A stretch of 64,000 bases of DNA from Candidatus Melainabacteria bacterium (GTDB lineage: Bacteria > Cyanobacteriota > Vampirovibrionia > Obscuribacterales > Obscuribacteraceae). The DNA is taken from assembly GCA_017307165.1 (NCBI GenBank), contig JAFKGK010000003.1:1-64000 (forward strand). The letters are read 5' to 3'. The position numbers and the translations under genes were made by a program. Numbering within the stretch: position 1 is the stretch's first letter; every line of letters starts with the position of its first letter. The notes below the pieces were generated by a model. It had not been told where the DNA came from. It searched no databases and worked only from the letters and a program-made list of their open reading frames with translations. Of the stretch, positions 17,000 through 26,329 are shown one piece after another.

Positions 17000-17842
17000 G
17001 TGCAATACCCTTCCCGAATCAAATATGTAATGCCATTGCTTTTGGCAGTCGCGTTTGCATTGGTGCCTAGATATTGCTTGGCCACAGAAATAGGCGAACG
17101 GGAGTGGTCTGCAGAATTGTTTATTTTTTGGAACAGAGAACGTTTCAAAAGGTTAGCTGAGATACCTAAAAATAGAAAAGCCGTTTTGTACCGACCTGAT
17201 AATTTGGTAGCTAAGACGCTACTGATGTTTAGCGACACTAATATGACACATTATGCTGATGCCGTTTCCGCTTTAAGTCTCATCCAGCGCAGTTCAGAAA
17301 TGCCTGCCCTACTCCTGCCAGATGATTTTTGGATAGACCCAGTGCAGACAGAAAAATTTTTGAATGCACGAACGCCTAATTCTGCTTTAGGCCACGTCAC
17401 CATGGCACATCTTGCATGCCGTATGCACGAGCTTATTGAAGATGAATACGCTCGCGGCATCTATAAGCATTTAGCTGAGCAAAACTTAAAAAAACTTTCG
17501 AGAGATTGTGAGTTGTCTAAGTTAGACATACCTTCTTTGATAGAGGCGGGTCTAGTCGCAAAGCAGCTTGGTTTCGACTCTTACGCTACAACCATTTGCA
17601 TAGCCGCTGCAAAAAAAAATGCAACTTCACCTGCTGTGAAACTTCTTCAATTTTTCATTGATAGAGATCCAGCTAAAAAGGTAGATCTGTTCTCTGATTT
17701 AAAGAGTTGCTTGTCGAATTTCAATAAAAGAGTCGACACAGAATTTCAGCCTGCAAATATTGCAGATCTCGAACTTTCACCGTATAACAATTTTTGGCTC
17801 CAAGGTCCGCCTCTACCTAATAAGCAGCAAGTCAATCGCTAA
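17000..17842 (+). CDS. Exported helical protein of unknown function
   Basis: This 280-aa protein has a signal peptide (KYVMPLLLAVAFALVPRYCLA, about 9-29). The mature part is mostly helical and has no motif I recognise; the spacing of short Leu/Ala helices could be degenerate TPR-like repeats. The frame begins with GTG at 17000; the ATG at 17030 is also possible, and neither has a strong ribosome-binding site. The region is AT-richer than the neighbours. The last 30 bp overlap the end of the convergent DUF4234-like gene. Confidence 0.65.
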   Translation: MQYPSRIKYVMPLLLAVAFALVPRYCLATEIGEREWSAELFIFWNRERFKRLAEIPKNRKAVLYRPDNLVAKTLLMFSDTNMTHYADAVSALSLIQRSSEMPALLLPDDFWIDPVQTEKFLNARTPNSALGHVTMAHLACRMHELIEDEYARGIYKHLAEQNLKKLSRDCELSKLDIPSLIEAGLVAKQLGFDSYATTICIAAAKKNATSPAVKLLQFFIDRDPAKKVDLFSDLKSCLSNFNKRVDTEFQPANIADLELSPYNNFWLQGPPLPNKQQVNR

Positions 17843-18382
17843 TATGTTGATATAAAGCACCGCACTCGCCATAGGGATGTAAAGGCTCCACATCAGCAGT
17901 TTTTGATTGCCGGTATATGGTTGCAGATCCTTGCACTCCGGCACCATCAGCCGATTGAGCCCATTGATCCTCGATTGCAATCTCCACAAGACCCAAGCCA
18001 CAAGGTAAAACGCAAACTGATAGATGAGTAGGTGGGCCATCTCCAACCCGGGCCAATGCTTGCAAGAAAACGCCGTGATAAGGCCAGCCGCCATGAGCAC
18101 CGCCATCAGCTTTGGCCGCGCCTTCATTGCCTTTCCAGCCTCCACCGACCTCCTGTCTATTTCTCCTGCAATCAATGCCACCGCCACCGGGGCCACAATT
18201 GTCGCCAGCATGCACTTGACGCGCGAGGTCTTCAGGATCCCCAGTTGCCGCATCTGATGAAAACACCAGTAAAACAAAAACGTCCCACAGGTCAGATAAA
18301 ACAAAAGCATAAACAGCAGACCGCGGATCGGCATGCCTATCGCGCGTGGCTGGGTTTGAGCGGCTGGTATGGGAGATTGCAT
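17813..18382 (-). CDS. Multi-pass membrane protein, DUF4234-like (copy 3)
   Basis: About 189 aa from the ATG at 18382. The open frame continues to 18430, but the ATG at 18382 lies two bases after the stop of a 39-aa ORF and starts just before the conserved part. It shares with the 8937-10205 pair the first segment with FYLTCGTFLFYWCFHQM, a GEIDRRSVEAGKA segment matching the E-x-x-A-x-E-A pattern, and QSRINGLNRLM before the last helix. It is the last gene of the giant TPR operon. Function unknown. Confidence 0.72.
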   Translation of the reverse strand: MQSPIPAAQTQPRAIGMPIRGLLFMLLFYLTCGTFLFYWCFHQMRQLGILKTSRVKCMLATIVAPVAVALIAGEIDRRSVEAGKAMKARPKLMAVLMAAGLITAFSCKHWPGLEMAHLLIYQFAFYLVAWVLWRLQSRINGLNRLMVPECKDLQPYTGNQKLLMWSLYIPMASAVLYINILAIDLLLIR

Positions 18383-18384
18383 GG

Positions 18385-18504
18385 CTAATCCATTTTGCCC
18401 TTTGTTATCATCTGCTCCAGAGAAAACCAATATCGATAATAAAGACCCACCAGACCAAATACCACCAGCATTATTTTGACCGGCACCGAATACGGTTTGA
18501 TCAT
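18385..18504 (-). CDS. 39-aa single-pass membrane protein (small ORF)
   Basis: The ATG at 18504-18502 opens 39 codons that end TAG at 18387-18385. The product starts MIKPYSVPVK and continues with a hydrophobic stretch (IMLVVFGLVGLYY) and a charged C-terminus (EQMITKGKMD), which looks like a one-helix membrane protein. It fills the gap between the 1328-aa TPR gene (stop at 18525) and the DUF4234-like gene (ATG at 18382), with spacings of 20 and 2 nt. The ribosome-binding site is weak. The tight fit within the operon is the main support. Confidence 0.55.
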   Translation of the reverse strand: MIKPYSVPVKIMLVVFGLVGLYYRYWFSLEQMITKGKMD

Positions 18505-18524
18505 AAAATGATCCGGCCGCAGGT

Positions 18525-21500
18525 TCAGGGGGCTGCTTTGAGCTTTTTGTACGCTGACTGCATGATATTTATCTTGATTGTCGCATAATCGCTCCGCGTA
18601 TACAGAGCATCGAGCTCCTTTTCATTTTCTCTTTGCAGAGCATTTCTTGCCGCTGTATCACCTTCTTTTTGCACTTTGTACGCCTTTTCATATAGCGACC
18701 GGGCCTCTTCCGAGAGATTTGGTCGCGTCCTGATATCCGCCATTGCCGCCATCAGCGTCGGATCCTCAGTCACGTTGTCGCGCCTGCGCGTAAACGCATC
18801 AAAATTGCTGATCTTGTTTTCCAGCCCTCGCCCTTCTACCGTCCGGCACACCCACCTGCCAGCTCTGTACTGATAGAGCGGCTCCGGGCCCAAGACTTCC
18901 GCCCGGACTCTGGGAGATTTTGCCAACATTTCATCTATCATCAGCGCCCTCCCTGTATCGCCCGCCGCCGACAGCAAATAAGCGCATTTTGACAACATAT
19001 CCCTGTGCTTATCCATTGCTCTGTAATCTCTTTGCAAATCAAGCTGCAGTGCCGGCCCAGCCAAAACATCCGTCAATCTTGCCACTGCAGCCTTTTTATT
19101 GCCTGACTCGAGATAGAGCGCCGCCAGGTCCACTTGATTTTTGCCCGAAAGCACGCGATGAGACGCGATGTCATCGATGGATTTTAGAGTCGCATACAGC
19201 TTGCGATCATCCTTGCTCGCCAGGTCGATCGTTGCCATGCGGATCAGCGTCGACACAACCGGATCGCTATACATGCCCTCAGTGACCTTTGCGATCTCCA
19301 TGCGTTGGTTTTCGTATTGTCTCGCCGCATCATACAGGCCGCGTTGCAAGTGAAAATCGACAAGCATTTCCAATGCCTGCAAATGAATGGGATGACCAGT
19401 CCCCCAGCCATACTCGGACATCTGCTCGTATTGTTTGATGGCATCCAGCGCCGTATCGTCAAAAATCTGCGTATAGCCATCACTTCTCCGGTTAATAAAG
19501 GTGTTGGGAGAAAGGATAAAAGGCTTTAACACAATCAGATCGCTTGCCTTTTGAGCTGCCTCCGATTGCCCGGTTTTTAGCATTGTCATCAGATAAGCGC
19601 CTCGCGCGGGCAAGATTTCTACACTCTTGCCGAAATTATAATCCGCGATTTGCAGAGCCTTTTGCGCAAAAGCAGTGGCAAGTTCCTTGTCACCAGATGC
19701 GGTAGCCAATCTGGCTTGCAATTTATAGACCTTGGCCAGAGATGTTGATTGCGTGCACCCTCTCTTGAGCAACCAATCCTGCAATCTATCAACAATTGCC
19801 TTTGCAGCATTTGGCATTTTGCGCTCACGCATCGACCAGGCAATTTCACACAATGTATCCACATTGATCTGGCTCTCAGCCTCGCTCGGCATCATAGCCT
19901 TTGTATCTATTGCCTTTTGATACTCTGCAAAGAGACCAGCGAGATCTTGTATCGCATCAGACTCGTGTTGCTTTGGATCTCCATTTGCGGCCACCCAAGC
20001 CAACCTCGCCTCTCTGCTGCGGACAGCACTTTTTATCAGCGCCAGCTGCGCCTGAGAGTCTTTGCGCTCCTGATCTTTGTGGATATGATCCAATATGCGC
20101 GCAACTTGCGGATTTGGTTGTATCGAAGCCTGGTGTATTATGATCCTGCTTTTTTGCACCGGAGGCGGTGCTTGCGGCTTTTCCTGTGGTGCCTGTTTTG
20201 AGTTGCTTTGTGCTGATGTGACCAGTTTTGGCATTTCTCCGCCCATGCTCGGGGTTTTTGGTAATTGCGTTGGCAATCCGTCAAATCCGTTGTAATGCGT
20301 GAGATGCATGCCCGTTGTTAATTCGCCTTTTGCTCGCTCTGACAGACGCCCGAGGCTCGGATCGTCTGCAATCTTTTGCAGGATAGTCCGCATCTGGGAG
20401 AGGCAATATGGCGATATAAAATAGGTGTCGCTACTAATGAGAAAATGGATGAAATCATCCGCTTCCTGGGTCGATGGTTTAGACTGCAATATCATGCCAT
20501 CAAGGATCATTTCGGATAATTTGGTCGGAAATGCATCTCTATTTTGGATGAGTAAATTAAATTGTTGATGCAGATTGGTTGGAAATGCAGATGTATTTTG
20601 TTTTTGCGCGTCATCAATCGTCCGCTGGAGCCTCACGCCTGCATTGGAACGCGAGATTTCTGCGCTCGCCAGTTGCAAAATACTCGTCGCCGCCTTATTG
20701 TCACCGCTTGCCGCATACATTTTGGATAGATTGATATAGTCTTTGACTGCGGCGTATTCTTTTTTTTGTACTGCCTGTGAGAGCGCTGCTTTACGATTTG
20801 CAAGCTCTGATGGAGATGAAAGGACAAACAAATCAGTAGCCAGCAAAGCCAATAAAGCCTGCGCGCTATTGCTCTGGTCATTGTTTTGTGACGCCTCAGT
20901 CGTGGCCTTGAGCTTGGTGTACAAATAATCGAGATCTGGTGCCGAATGCTTTGCCAGTGCGAGATTGCGCAGAGAACATAGGCTGGCAATATCTATTTTT
21001 AGAGGGACGCTGGTCGCCGCATCCGCGAGTGCATTGATGGTGCCACCAGTTGTAAATGCATCTTTGTATTTTTGCCAGGAAAGTGTTGAGGGATCGTTAT
21101 CAAGCGCATTTACTGCTGTCATCCGTTCGACCAATGATCTATTGCGTTCGAGCAATCTTGGTGCAAAGTTTTCTGTCACAGATGTGTCGATATTGTCATC
21201 AGATACAGGTGAAATAAAGGATGTCTGCTTGTGCGCTTTTAAATCCGCCAGGCATTTTTTTAAATCATCGGCTGTAGGCCAGGCAAATTTTTGCAAAAAC
21301 ACCGACTGTAAGCGTGCAGTCTCTGGATAATTGTCGAGCAATCCCTGGATGGCTTGCACGGCCTGTGCTTCATGACCGGTTTTGCGGCAGGCCTCCGCAT
21401 ATTTCATCTGGGCCCTGCCCACCAGCAACAGTACACTCAGCTGATCCAAGTTTGCTGATGTCCTGGCCAATTGTGCGATAAACAAATCGTCCATCTCGGT

Positions 21501-22511
21501 AGCACCGGCGGTATTGCCGTCAGTGATCAGCATAGTGGCAAGGGCTGGCAACCCAGATGCGCAGGTTGGCGTCGTGTTTGTTTTTGCCCACTCCATATAC
21601 ATTCCAATGAGCTTGGCGCGGTCTATCGCTGGGGAGGCCAGAGGAGCAATAAGCTTGCGTTGTTCTAGATTGGCCCAAGTGGCCAAGATGGCTGATTTGC
21701 TTATGTTGTCGGCCACATCGAGCGTTGCTGCCAAGCCGTTGATAATCGCCGTCGCATCGGCTTTGCGTCGCGTCCATGCCAGATAGGCCGCGACATCACA
21801 AAGTGCCAGCGTCTGTGCAGGTGACAACTTGTCCAGTGACGTTACCGCTTGCTTTTTGCAAAAGTCGATGACTTGTTGCGATCGGTCAAACATCGCCCAC
21901 TGATCTAGCCTCGGGAGCAGATATGGTGCATGAGACGTAAATAGAGGCGGATCTTGTGATTGTGTGGTTTCTAGTTCGATCAAAGCCGCCATCTGAGCGG
22001 TAAATAGGTTTTTATTGAAAATACTTTTGAACTGCTCGCGCTGCCGACCTGACGACGAATCCAGTGCAAAGAGATAGTCGTCTGCCTGGCTGAACGTGCC
22101 CGTGGGTCGCGTCACGTCGTATTGCGCGGTCATCGGGCAGAGGTTGCGAGCATCGTAAAATTGCAGCGTAACCGATGTGCCGTATGGTTTGTGCAAGAGT
22201 GCCTGTATCTTTTGGATGGTCAGATCGCGGACAGGCTGCCCATCGATAGACATCAGTTTGTAGTTAGCAAACAAGTACATCCGACGGTCGCGTGATGTGA
22301 TCGTCACCGTGCCATTTGCATCCCTGCTTATCAGTAGTGTGTCTGGATCTCCGCTAATAAATGCCAGTGATGTGTTGCGATCATATTTTGCGAGGGCAGA
22401 AAAGTCTGGAGCGGCCGCGATTGCCGTGGGGGCCGCGATGGCCGGAGGTGCCTGCATAGTCATGATGGCAAGAGAAATAGCCATGAGGGTGCGGGAAGAA
22501 TGGCGGTGCAA
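18525..22511 (-). CDS. Giant exported TPR protein with PDZ-like N-terminal domain (copy 4)
   Basis: This 1328-aa protein has a signal peptide (about 8-27, ending APPAIAAPT). A PDZ-like unit follows (about 45-135) with FANYKLMSIDGQPVRDLTI and IQALLHKPYG, closely matching the same place in the 26330-29983 protein. The rest is helical TPR-type repeats with A-x-x-x-L/A-x-x-x-G patterns, interrupted near the middle by a Pro/Gln linker (QAPQEKPQAPPPVQKS). The C-terminus carries RSDYATIKINIMQ, shared in related form by the other three giants. No catalytic motif is seen. It is probably a periplasmic or surface scaffold. It begins 17 nt after the preceding giant stop. Confidence 0.8.
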   Translation of the reverse strand: MHRHSSRTLMAISLAIMTMQAPPAIAAPTAIAAAPDFSALAKYDRNTSLAFISGDPDTLLISRDANGTVTITSRDRRMYLFANYKLMSIDGQPVRDLTIQKIQALLHKPYGTSVTLQFYDARNLCPMTAQYDVTRPTGTFSQADDYLFALDSSSGRQREQFKSIFNKNLFTAQMAALIELETTQSQDPPLFTSHAPYLLPRLDQWAMFDRSQQVIDFCKKQAVTSLDKLSPAQTLALCDVAAYLAWTRRKADATAIINGLAATLDVADNISKSAILATWANLEQRKLIAPLASPAIDRAKLIGMYMEWAKTNTTPTCASGLPALATMLITDGNTAGATEMDDLFIAQLARTSANLDQLSVLLLVGRAQMKYAEACRKTGHEAQAVQAIQGLLDNYPETARLQSVFLQKFAWPTADDLKKCLADLKAHKQTSFISPVSDDNIDTSVTENFAPRLLERNRSLVERMTAVNALDNDPSTLSWQKYKDAFTTGGTINALADAATSVPLKIDIASLCSLRNLALAKHSAPDLDYLYTKLKATTEASQNNDQSNSAQALLALLATDLFVLSSPSELANRKAALSQAVQKKEYAAVKDYINLSKMYAASGDNKAATSILQLASAEISRSNAGVRLQRTIDDAQKQNTSAFPTNLHQQFNLLIQNRDAFPTKLSEMILDGMILQSKPSTQEADDFIHFLISSDTYFISPYCLSQMRTILQKIADDPSLGRLSERAKGELTTGMHLTHYNGFDGLPTQLPKTPSMGGEMPKLVTSAQSNSKQAPQEKPQAPPPVQKSRIIIHQASIQPNPQVARILDHIHKDQERKDSQAQLALIKSAVRSREARLAWVAANGDPKQHESDAIQDLAGLFAEYQKAIDTKAMMPSEAESQINVDTLCEIAWSMRERKMPNAAKAIVDRLQDWLLKRGCTQSTSLAKVYKLQARLATASGDKELATAFAQKALQIADYNFGKSVEILPARGAYLMTMLKTGQSEAAQKASDLIVLKPFILSPNTFINRRSDGYTQIFDDTALDAIKQYEQMSEYGWGTGHPIHLQALEMLVDFHLQRGLYDAARQYENQRMEIAKVTEGMYSDPVVSTLIRMATIDLASKDDRKLYATLKSIDDIASHRVLSGKNQVDLAALYLESGNKKAAVARLTDVLAGPALQLDLQRDYRAMDKHRDMLSKCAYLLSAAGDTGRALMIDEMLAKSPRVRAEVLGPEPLYQYRAGRWVCRTVEGRGLENKISNFDAFTRRRDNVTEDPTLMAAMADIRTRPNLSEEARSLYEKAYKVQKEGDTAARNALQRENEKELDALYTRSDYATIKINIMQSAYKKLKAAP

Positions 22512-22528
22512 GATGGGCTGGCTCCTTT

Positions 22529-25500
22529 TTACTGGGTGAGATTTGGGTTTTGTCTAGTCTTGCGTATATCAGGGGCTATCTCTAGCTGCGGGGGCGCCTT
22601 TACCGGGCGTTTGGCCGCCGTCTGCATCACATGTATCCACACCGTGCTGTAATCGATGCGCGCCCTATCTTTTTGTTGCATATCCAGCATGTCCTGGAGA
22701 TGCGCCTTTAAATCGGTAAGCTTTTTTTGATAAATAGGGATCTCTGTATCCTTTGCCCAACGTTCGAGATGCATTTGCGTATCACTTATTTTTTGTTGCA
22801 CGTCCGAGATGTCTCTAAAATGATATGGATTGTCTGGAGTGGCAATAAAAACATCGTCGTCTTGCACATAGTAACGCGCCTGGCACAATGGTTTTATGCC
22901 ATTTCCACACCGAAACTCCGTCGCATATTTGTGCTTTCGATACTCGGCGAGAGCATCTTGAAATTTGTTGTATTGTGCTTTTGCTTCTGCTGCTTTGTAC
23001 AGATACGCTGATTTGTCTCTGATGTTTGGTAGCAGATGATCCCAATTGGACGCATACTTGTCGAGCAGGTCGAGGGCCTTTTGTCGTTGTCCGATTTCTA
23101 GATAAAATGCCGCCAGGTCAACCGCCAATTGTTGTCGCTCGCTCAAGTCGACTTTGGCCAGATCAATCGTCGCTGCAATATGCTCTGCCGCTTTTCGATC
23201 GCCAGAAGCCAATTGAATGGTGGCCCTCTCATAATATTTGCGAACCACTTGGCCGTCAGCCGGTTTGAGGAAAAGCTGCATGATTGCGATTATTTCTGCA
23301 TTTTTTGCAAGCGCCTCCGGATACATCTCAAAATTGAGATAGTAATTAGTCAAGTCCTGCAAATGCTCGACACTACTAGCCTTTGGTTTGCCATCTGAGT
23401 CGAGACTGCGTTTATAGCGCGCCTCCAACTCCGAGAGATCTTGTTTGTCAAATACATTGCTTTCTTGATGCGTTTTATGTGCATCGTAATCCTGTTCCAT
23501 GCGGTCTATCACATATTGAGGGACCGTCACAGCAGTGTTTTTGGTCTCGTCAATAACACCAAACTTGGCAAAGATCGCATCTTGTACTTTCTGGACGAGG
23601 GCTACTTCGGATTCTGATAGTTGATTGTATCTAGCGATCTTTGCTGCCATCTTGATATTTGCGATGGCTTGGGTCTGGTTGCCTGCCCGCGCCTTCGCCA
23701 CTGCCACATCAAGATATGGTTGCAAAAGATCGGGAGATAATGGTGGCAATTTTTGTGCGAGGCTTTGTAGATCAACTGGCGCTTTTTGAGTCGCAGCCGC
23801 CATCACAGGAGATGCCTGCATGCATTGTGCAATGTCAAAATGCCTCAGCAAGTCATCATATGGCACTATGCATTCGCTGGTCCCGGGATCTTTTTGCATG
23901 GCTTTGATGGCATTTATGTGTGCGATCACTGACTGAGCGCTGGATTCGCATGGATCTATACTGGTCAAATTTGTAACAAATGACTGTTTCTGGCCTGTCT
24001 TTAGCTGTTTGCATTTTGACAGATAATCCAGAGCCGTTAGATAACGCGCCGTGTTTACAGCATCACCATATAGATTGTGTGAGTTTGTGAGATCAGCAAA
24101 AGCCAATTTAATTGCAATATCGGTAGCGCCTGCCTTTAATAAAATCTGTCTTGTAGGCTCGTAATCATTGTAGGCTGCACCAGTCCAGAAGCCTTCAGAT
24201 GCATTTTTAAGGGCTTTGACCACCAGATCCCCGTGACCGGCCATAATGCTTACATCCTGCAGCATGCTGCTTTCGATGAGTGCTGGTAGCCCCGGCGCTT
24301 CTGGATCTTCAGGATTAAAACTCGCTGTGAGATCCAGGCCCTGGTAGATCCGCTCTACGTCTTTTTGCGACCCGCTGCGATCGAAAGCATGCACCAGAGC
24401 CCAGAGCCTGAAAGTACTCAAGGCAGGTTTGTCTTTGATAAATGCAGTCAGCATCGATTGCGCAGGCTCTACCTTGCCCAGATCGAGATTGGTCAGCATG
24501 TATTCTTGTTGATATGTAGAGATCGCTTGCGCCGTAGCACAATCAGATTTGACTCTTTGTAGGAGATATAGCGCAATGTCTGCATTGCCCTGCAAACGCA
24601 AAAGGCGCGCTAACATTAGTTGTGTCGTCACAGCATACTCTGCAGTAGTGGCATCACCGTGCAATTTGGATGGAAAATCACCATTAGATTGTCTGATGAT
24701 AAATGATTTGAATGATGCCCAGTGAGAGGCAGATTGGTCGGGAAGCGCATAATAGGCCAAGTGCAATAACAAAATAGCCATCGACTGATTGTTGGCTGCT
24801 GCAGTGCATTTTGCCAGGATCTTGTTCAGCAGCGCAAACGCAGTTGCTCTGTCACCAGACCCGGCGATGTCTCTTGCTAGATTGGTAAATGCCTTGATTT
24901 GCTGGTCGACATCAGTGCAATGATCAAGATATTGTAGGGCGGTTTTTTTTGCTGTGCCTGGATCTATTTTGAGCTCTTTGGATGACATGAGTGGCACAAA
25001 GGGGAGCATCGCAGACTTTTTGTCCAGCAGCGAAAAAGCAAAATCTAAAGTGGCAGTGGGTTTGCTTTGCCACATGTCTGATATAAAAGTGGATGGCGCA
25101 GATTTAGCCTGAGCGCATTGACTCATGACTCTTTCACTGTTTCCATTAAATGCTCGGTCCCGCCGATCAGCTGCAATTTTTTTCCACCTATCAGCCTCGG
25201 CCGCATTGCCAGTGGTGGCATAGATCTGAGCCAGCTCATCCTCTAGATCGCTCTGCGATGGCAAAAGCGCTTGCTCCTGATAGATCTCATCATAAAAGGG
25301 CGACGCCTCAAAGACCGCTAATCCTGCCTTTAGCGTTTGCAAGGCCAGGTCTGTTTGTCCTACCTCCTGCAGCCGCTTTGCCAATGAGTAGTGCAAATGA
25401 GCCAGAGGCCTGAGCAATCGTAGAGAAATGCTCTTGTCATTTGCGGTCGGCAGCAGTTTGTTTGTGGCACTCCGGGCGGTATCAAATGCTTTTTTGTATT

Positions 25501-26329
25501 GGCCGCTCTCCACATATGCCGCAGTCAAAAATACATAGGCTGCCTTGGTGCGATGCATATACTCTGGCTCACTGGGTTGGGTGGCCAAAATAGTCTGGAG
25601 CTGATCGGCAAGGGCCTTGTCCTCGGCTGTCAATGCTATGCCTGTCTTGATTTGCAGGGCAAGTCGGGTAGAAAAAATCGCGATCTTGATCCTCGGATTA
25701 GTGTCCACTGACTGCGACAGGAGCGCATCCATGATTTTTTGAGCAGGGATGGCCAACTCCGTGCCGCTCATAACGAGCGCCGCCTGGCAAATAGCGTGGA
25801 CCTGAGGCACGTTGAGCGTCGCGATGGGGCGTGAGGCGGCGGCTAGAGTCAGCTTTTCGGCTTTTACTGCCAGCGCATAGTTGTTATTTGTATAGCAATT
25901 GGCCAGTATAACGGGCAGGGCAGCGATCGTATTGAGTTGATCTTGTCTGGGAAAGAGCTCGGCGTCTTGAGCGAGCATCTGGTTGATATTGCAGGTGGCA
26001 TCGGGGCGCACCATCTCAGGGGGGGCTTCTCCCAAATATGCAAAGACGATCGGCTCTGGCCTGATCTGGGCGCGATCGCTTGCATAGTAAGAGATCTTGG
26101 ATGGCGTGACCGTGGACTCGTCGAGTGTTTGCAATACGTGCTTTTCTGGGCTCTTGCTTTCGAGGAACGTCTTGATCTGGCTCGCCGTCAGGCCCTTTGT
26201 ATAGGTGTCGTCGATTTTGAGTAGCGGTGGCAAAGTCTCCAACTGCGGTGGTGCCGGCAAGTCATATCCCAGGGCCGGGGATGAGAGCAAAAGAGAGAGC
26301 GCGAAGAGGGAGAGGCCTCGACACCGCAT
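22529..26329 (-). CDS. Giant exported TPR protein (copy 3)
   Basis: This 1266-aa protein has a signal peptide (about 5-22, FALSLLLSSPALGYD). The N-terminal part (about 35-120) is a degenerate version of the PDZ-like unit; the rest is a long run of TPR-like helices, for instance EVGQTDLALQTLKAGLAVF and ADIALYLLQRVKS. Near the C-terminus there is a charged helical stretch and the shared motif RIDYSTVWIHVMQ (about 1224-1236). Its ATG follows the upstream stop with no gap (TAA-ATG), which implies coupled translation. There is no known family beyond TPR. Signal and scaffold features suggest an extracytoplasmic role. Confidence 0.8.
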   Translation of the reverse strand: MRCRGLSLFALSLLLSSPALGYDLPAPPQLETLPPLLKIDDTYTKGLTASQIKTFLESKSPEKHVLQTLDESTVTPSKISYYASDRAQIRPEPIVFAYLGEAPPEMVRPDATCNINQMLAQDAELFPRQDQLNTIAALPVILANCYTNNNYALAVKAEKLTLAAASRPIATLNVPQVHAICQAALVMSGTELAIPAQKIMDALLSQSVDTNPRIKIAIFSTRLALQIKTGIALTAEDKALADQLQTILATQPSEPEYMHRTKAAYVFLTAAYVESGQYKKAFDTARSATNKLLPTANDKSISLRLLRPLAHLHYSLAKRLQEVGQTDLALQTLKAGLAVFEASPFYDEIYQEQALLPSQSDLEDELAQIYATTGNAAEADRWKKIAADRRDRAFNGNSERVMSQCAQAKSAPSTFISDMWQSKPTATLDFAFSLLDKKSAMLPFVPLMSSKELKIDPGTAKKTALQYLDHCTDVDQQIKAFTNLARDIAGSGDRATAFALLNKILAKCTAAANNQSMAILLLHLAYYALPDQSASHWASFKSFIIRQSNGDFPSKLHGDATTAEYAVTTQLMLARLLRLQGNADIALYLLQRVKSDCATAQAISTYQQEYMLTNLDLGKVEPAQSMLTAFIKDKPALSTFRLWALVHAFDRSGSQKDVERIYQGLDLTASFNPEDPEAPGLPALIESSMLQDVSIMAGHGDLVVKALKNASEGFWTGAAYNDYEPTRQILLKAGATDIAIKLAFADLTNSHNLYGDAVNTARYLTALDYLSKCKQLKTGQKQSFVTNLTSIDPCESSAQSVIAHINAIKAMQKDPGTSECIVPYDDLLRHFDIAQCMQASPVMAAATQKAPVDLQSLAQKLPPLSPDLLQPYLDVAVAKARAGNQTQAIANIKMAAKIARYNQLSESEVALVQKVQDAIFAKFGVIDETKNTAVTVPQYVIDRMEQDYDAHKTHQESNVFDKQDLSELEARYKRSLDSDGKPKASSVEHLQDLTNYYLNFEMYPEALAKNAEIIAIMQLFLKPADGQVVRKYYERATIQLASGDRKAAEHIAATIDLAKVDLSERQQLAVDLAAFYLEIGQRQKALDLLDKYASNWDHLLPNIRDKSAYLYKAAEAKAQYNKFQDALAEYRKHKYATEFRCGNGIKPLCQARYYVQDDDVFIATPDNPYHFRDISDVQQKISDTQMHLERWAKDTEIPIYQKKLTDLKAHLQDMLDMQQKDRARIDYSTVWIHVMQTAAKRPVKAPPQLEIAPDIRKTRQNPNLTQ

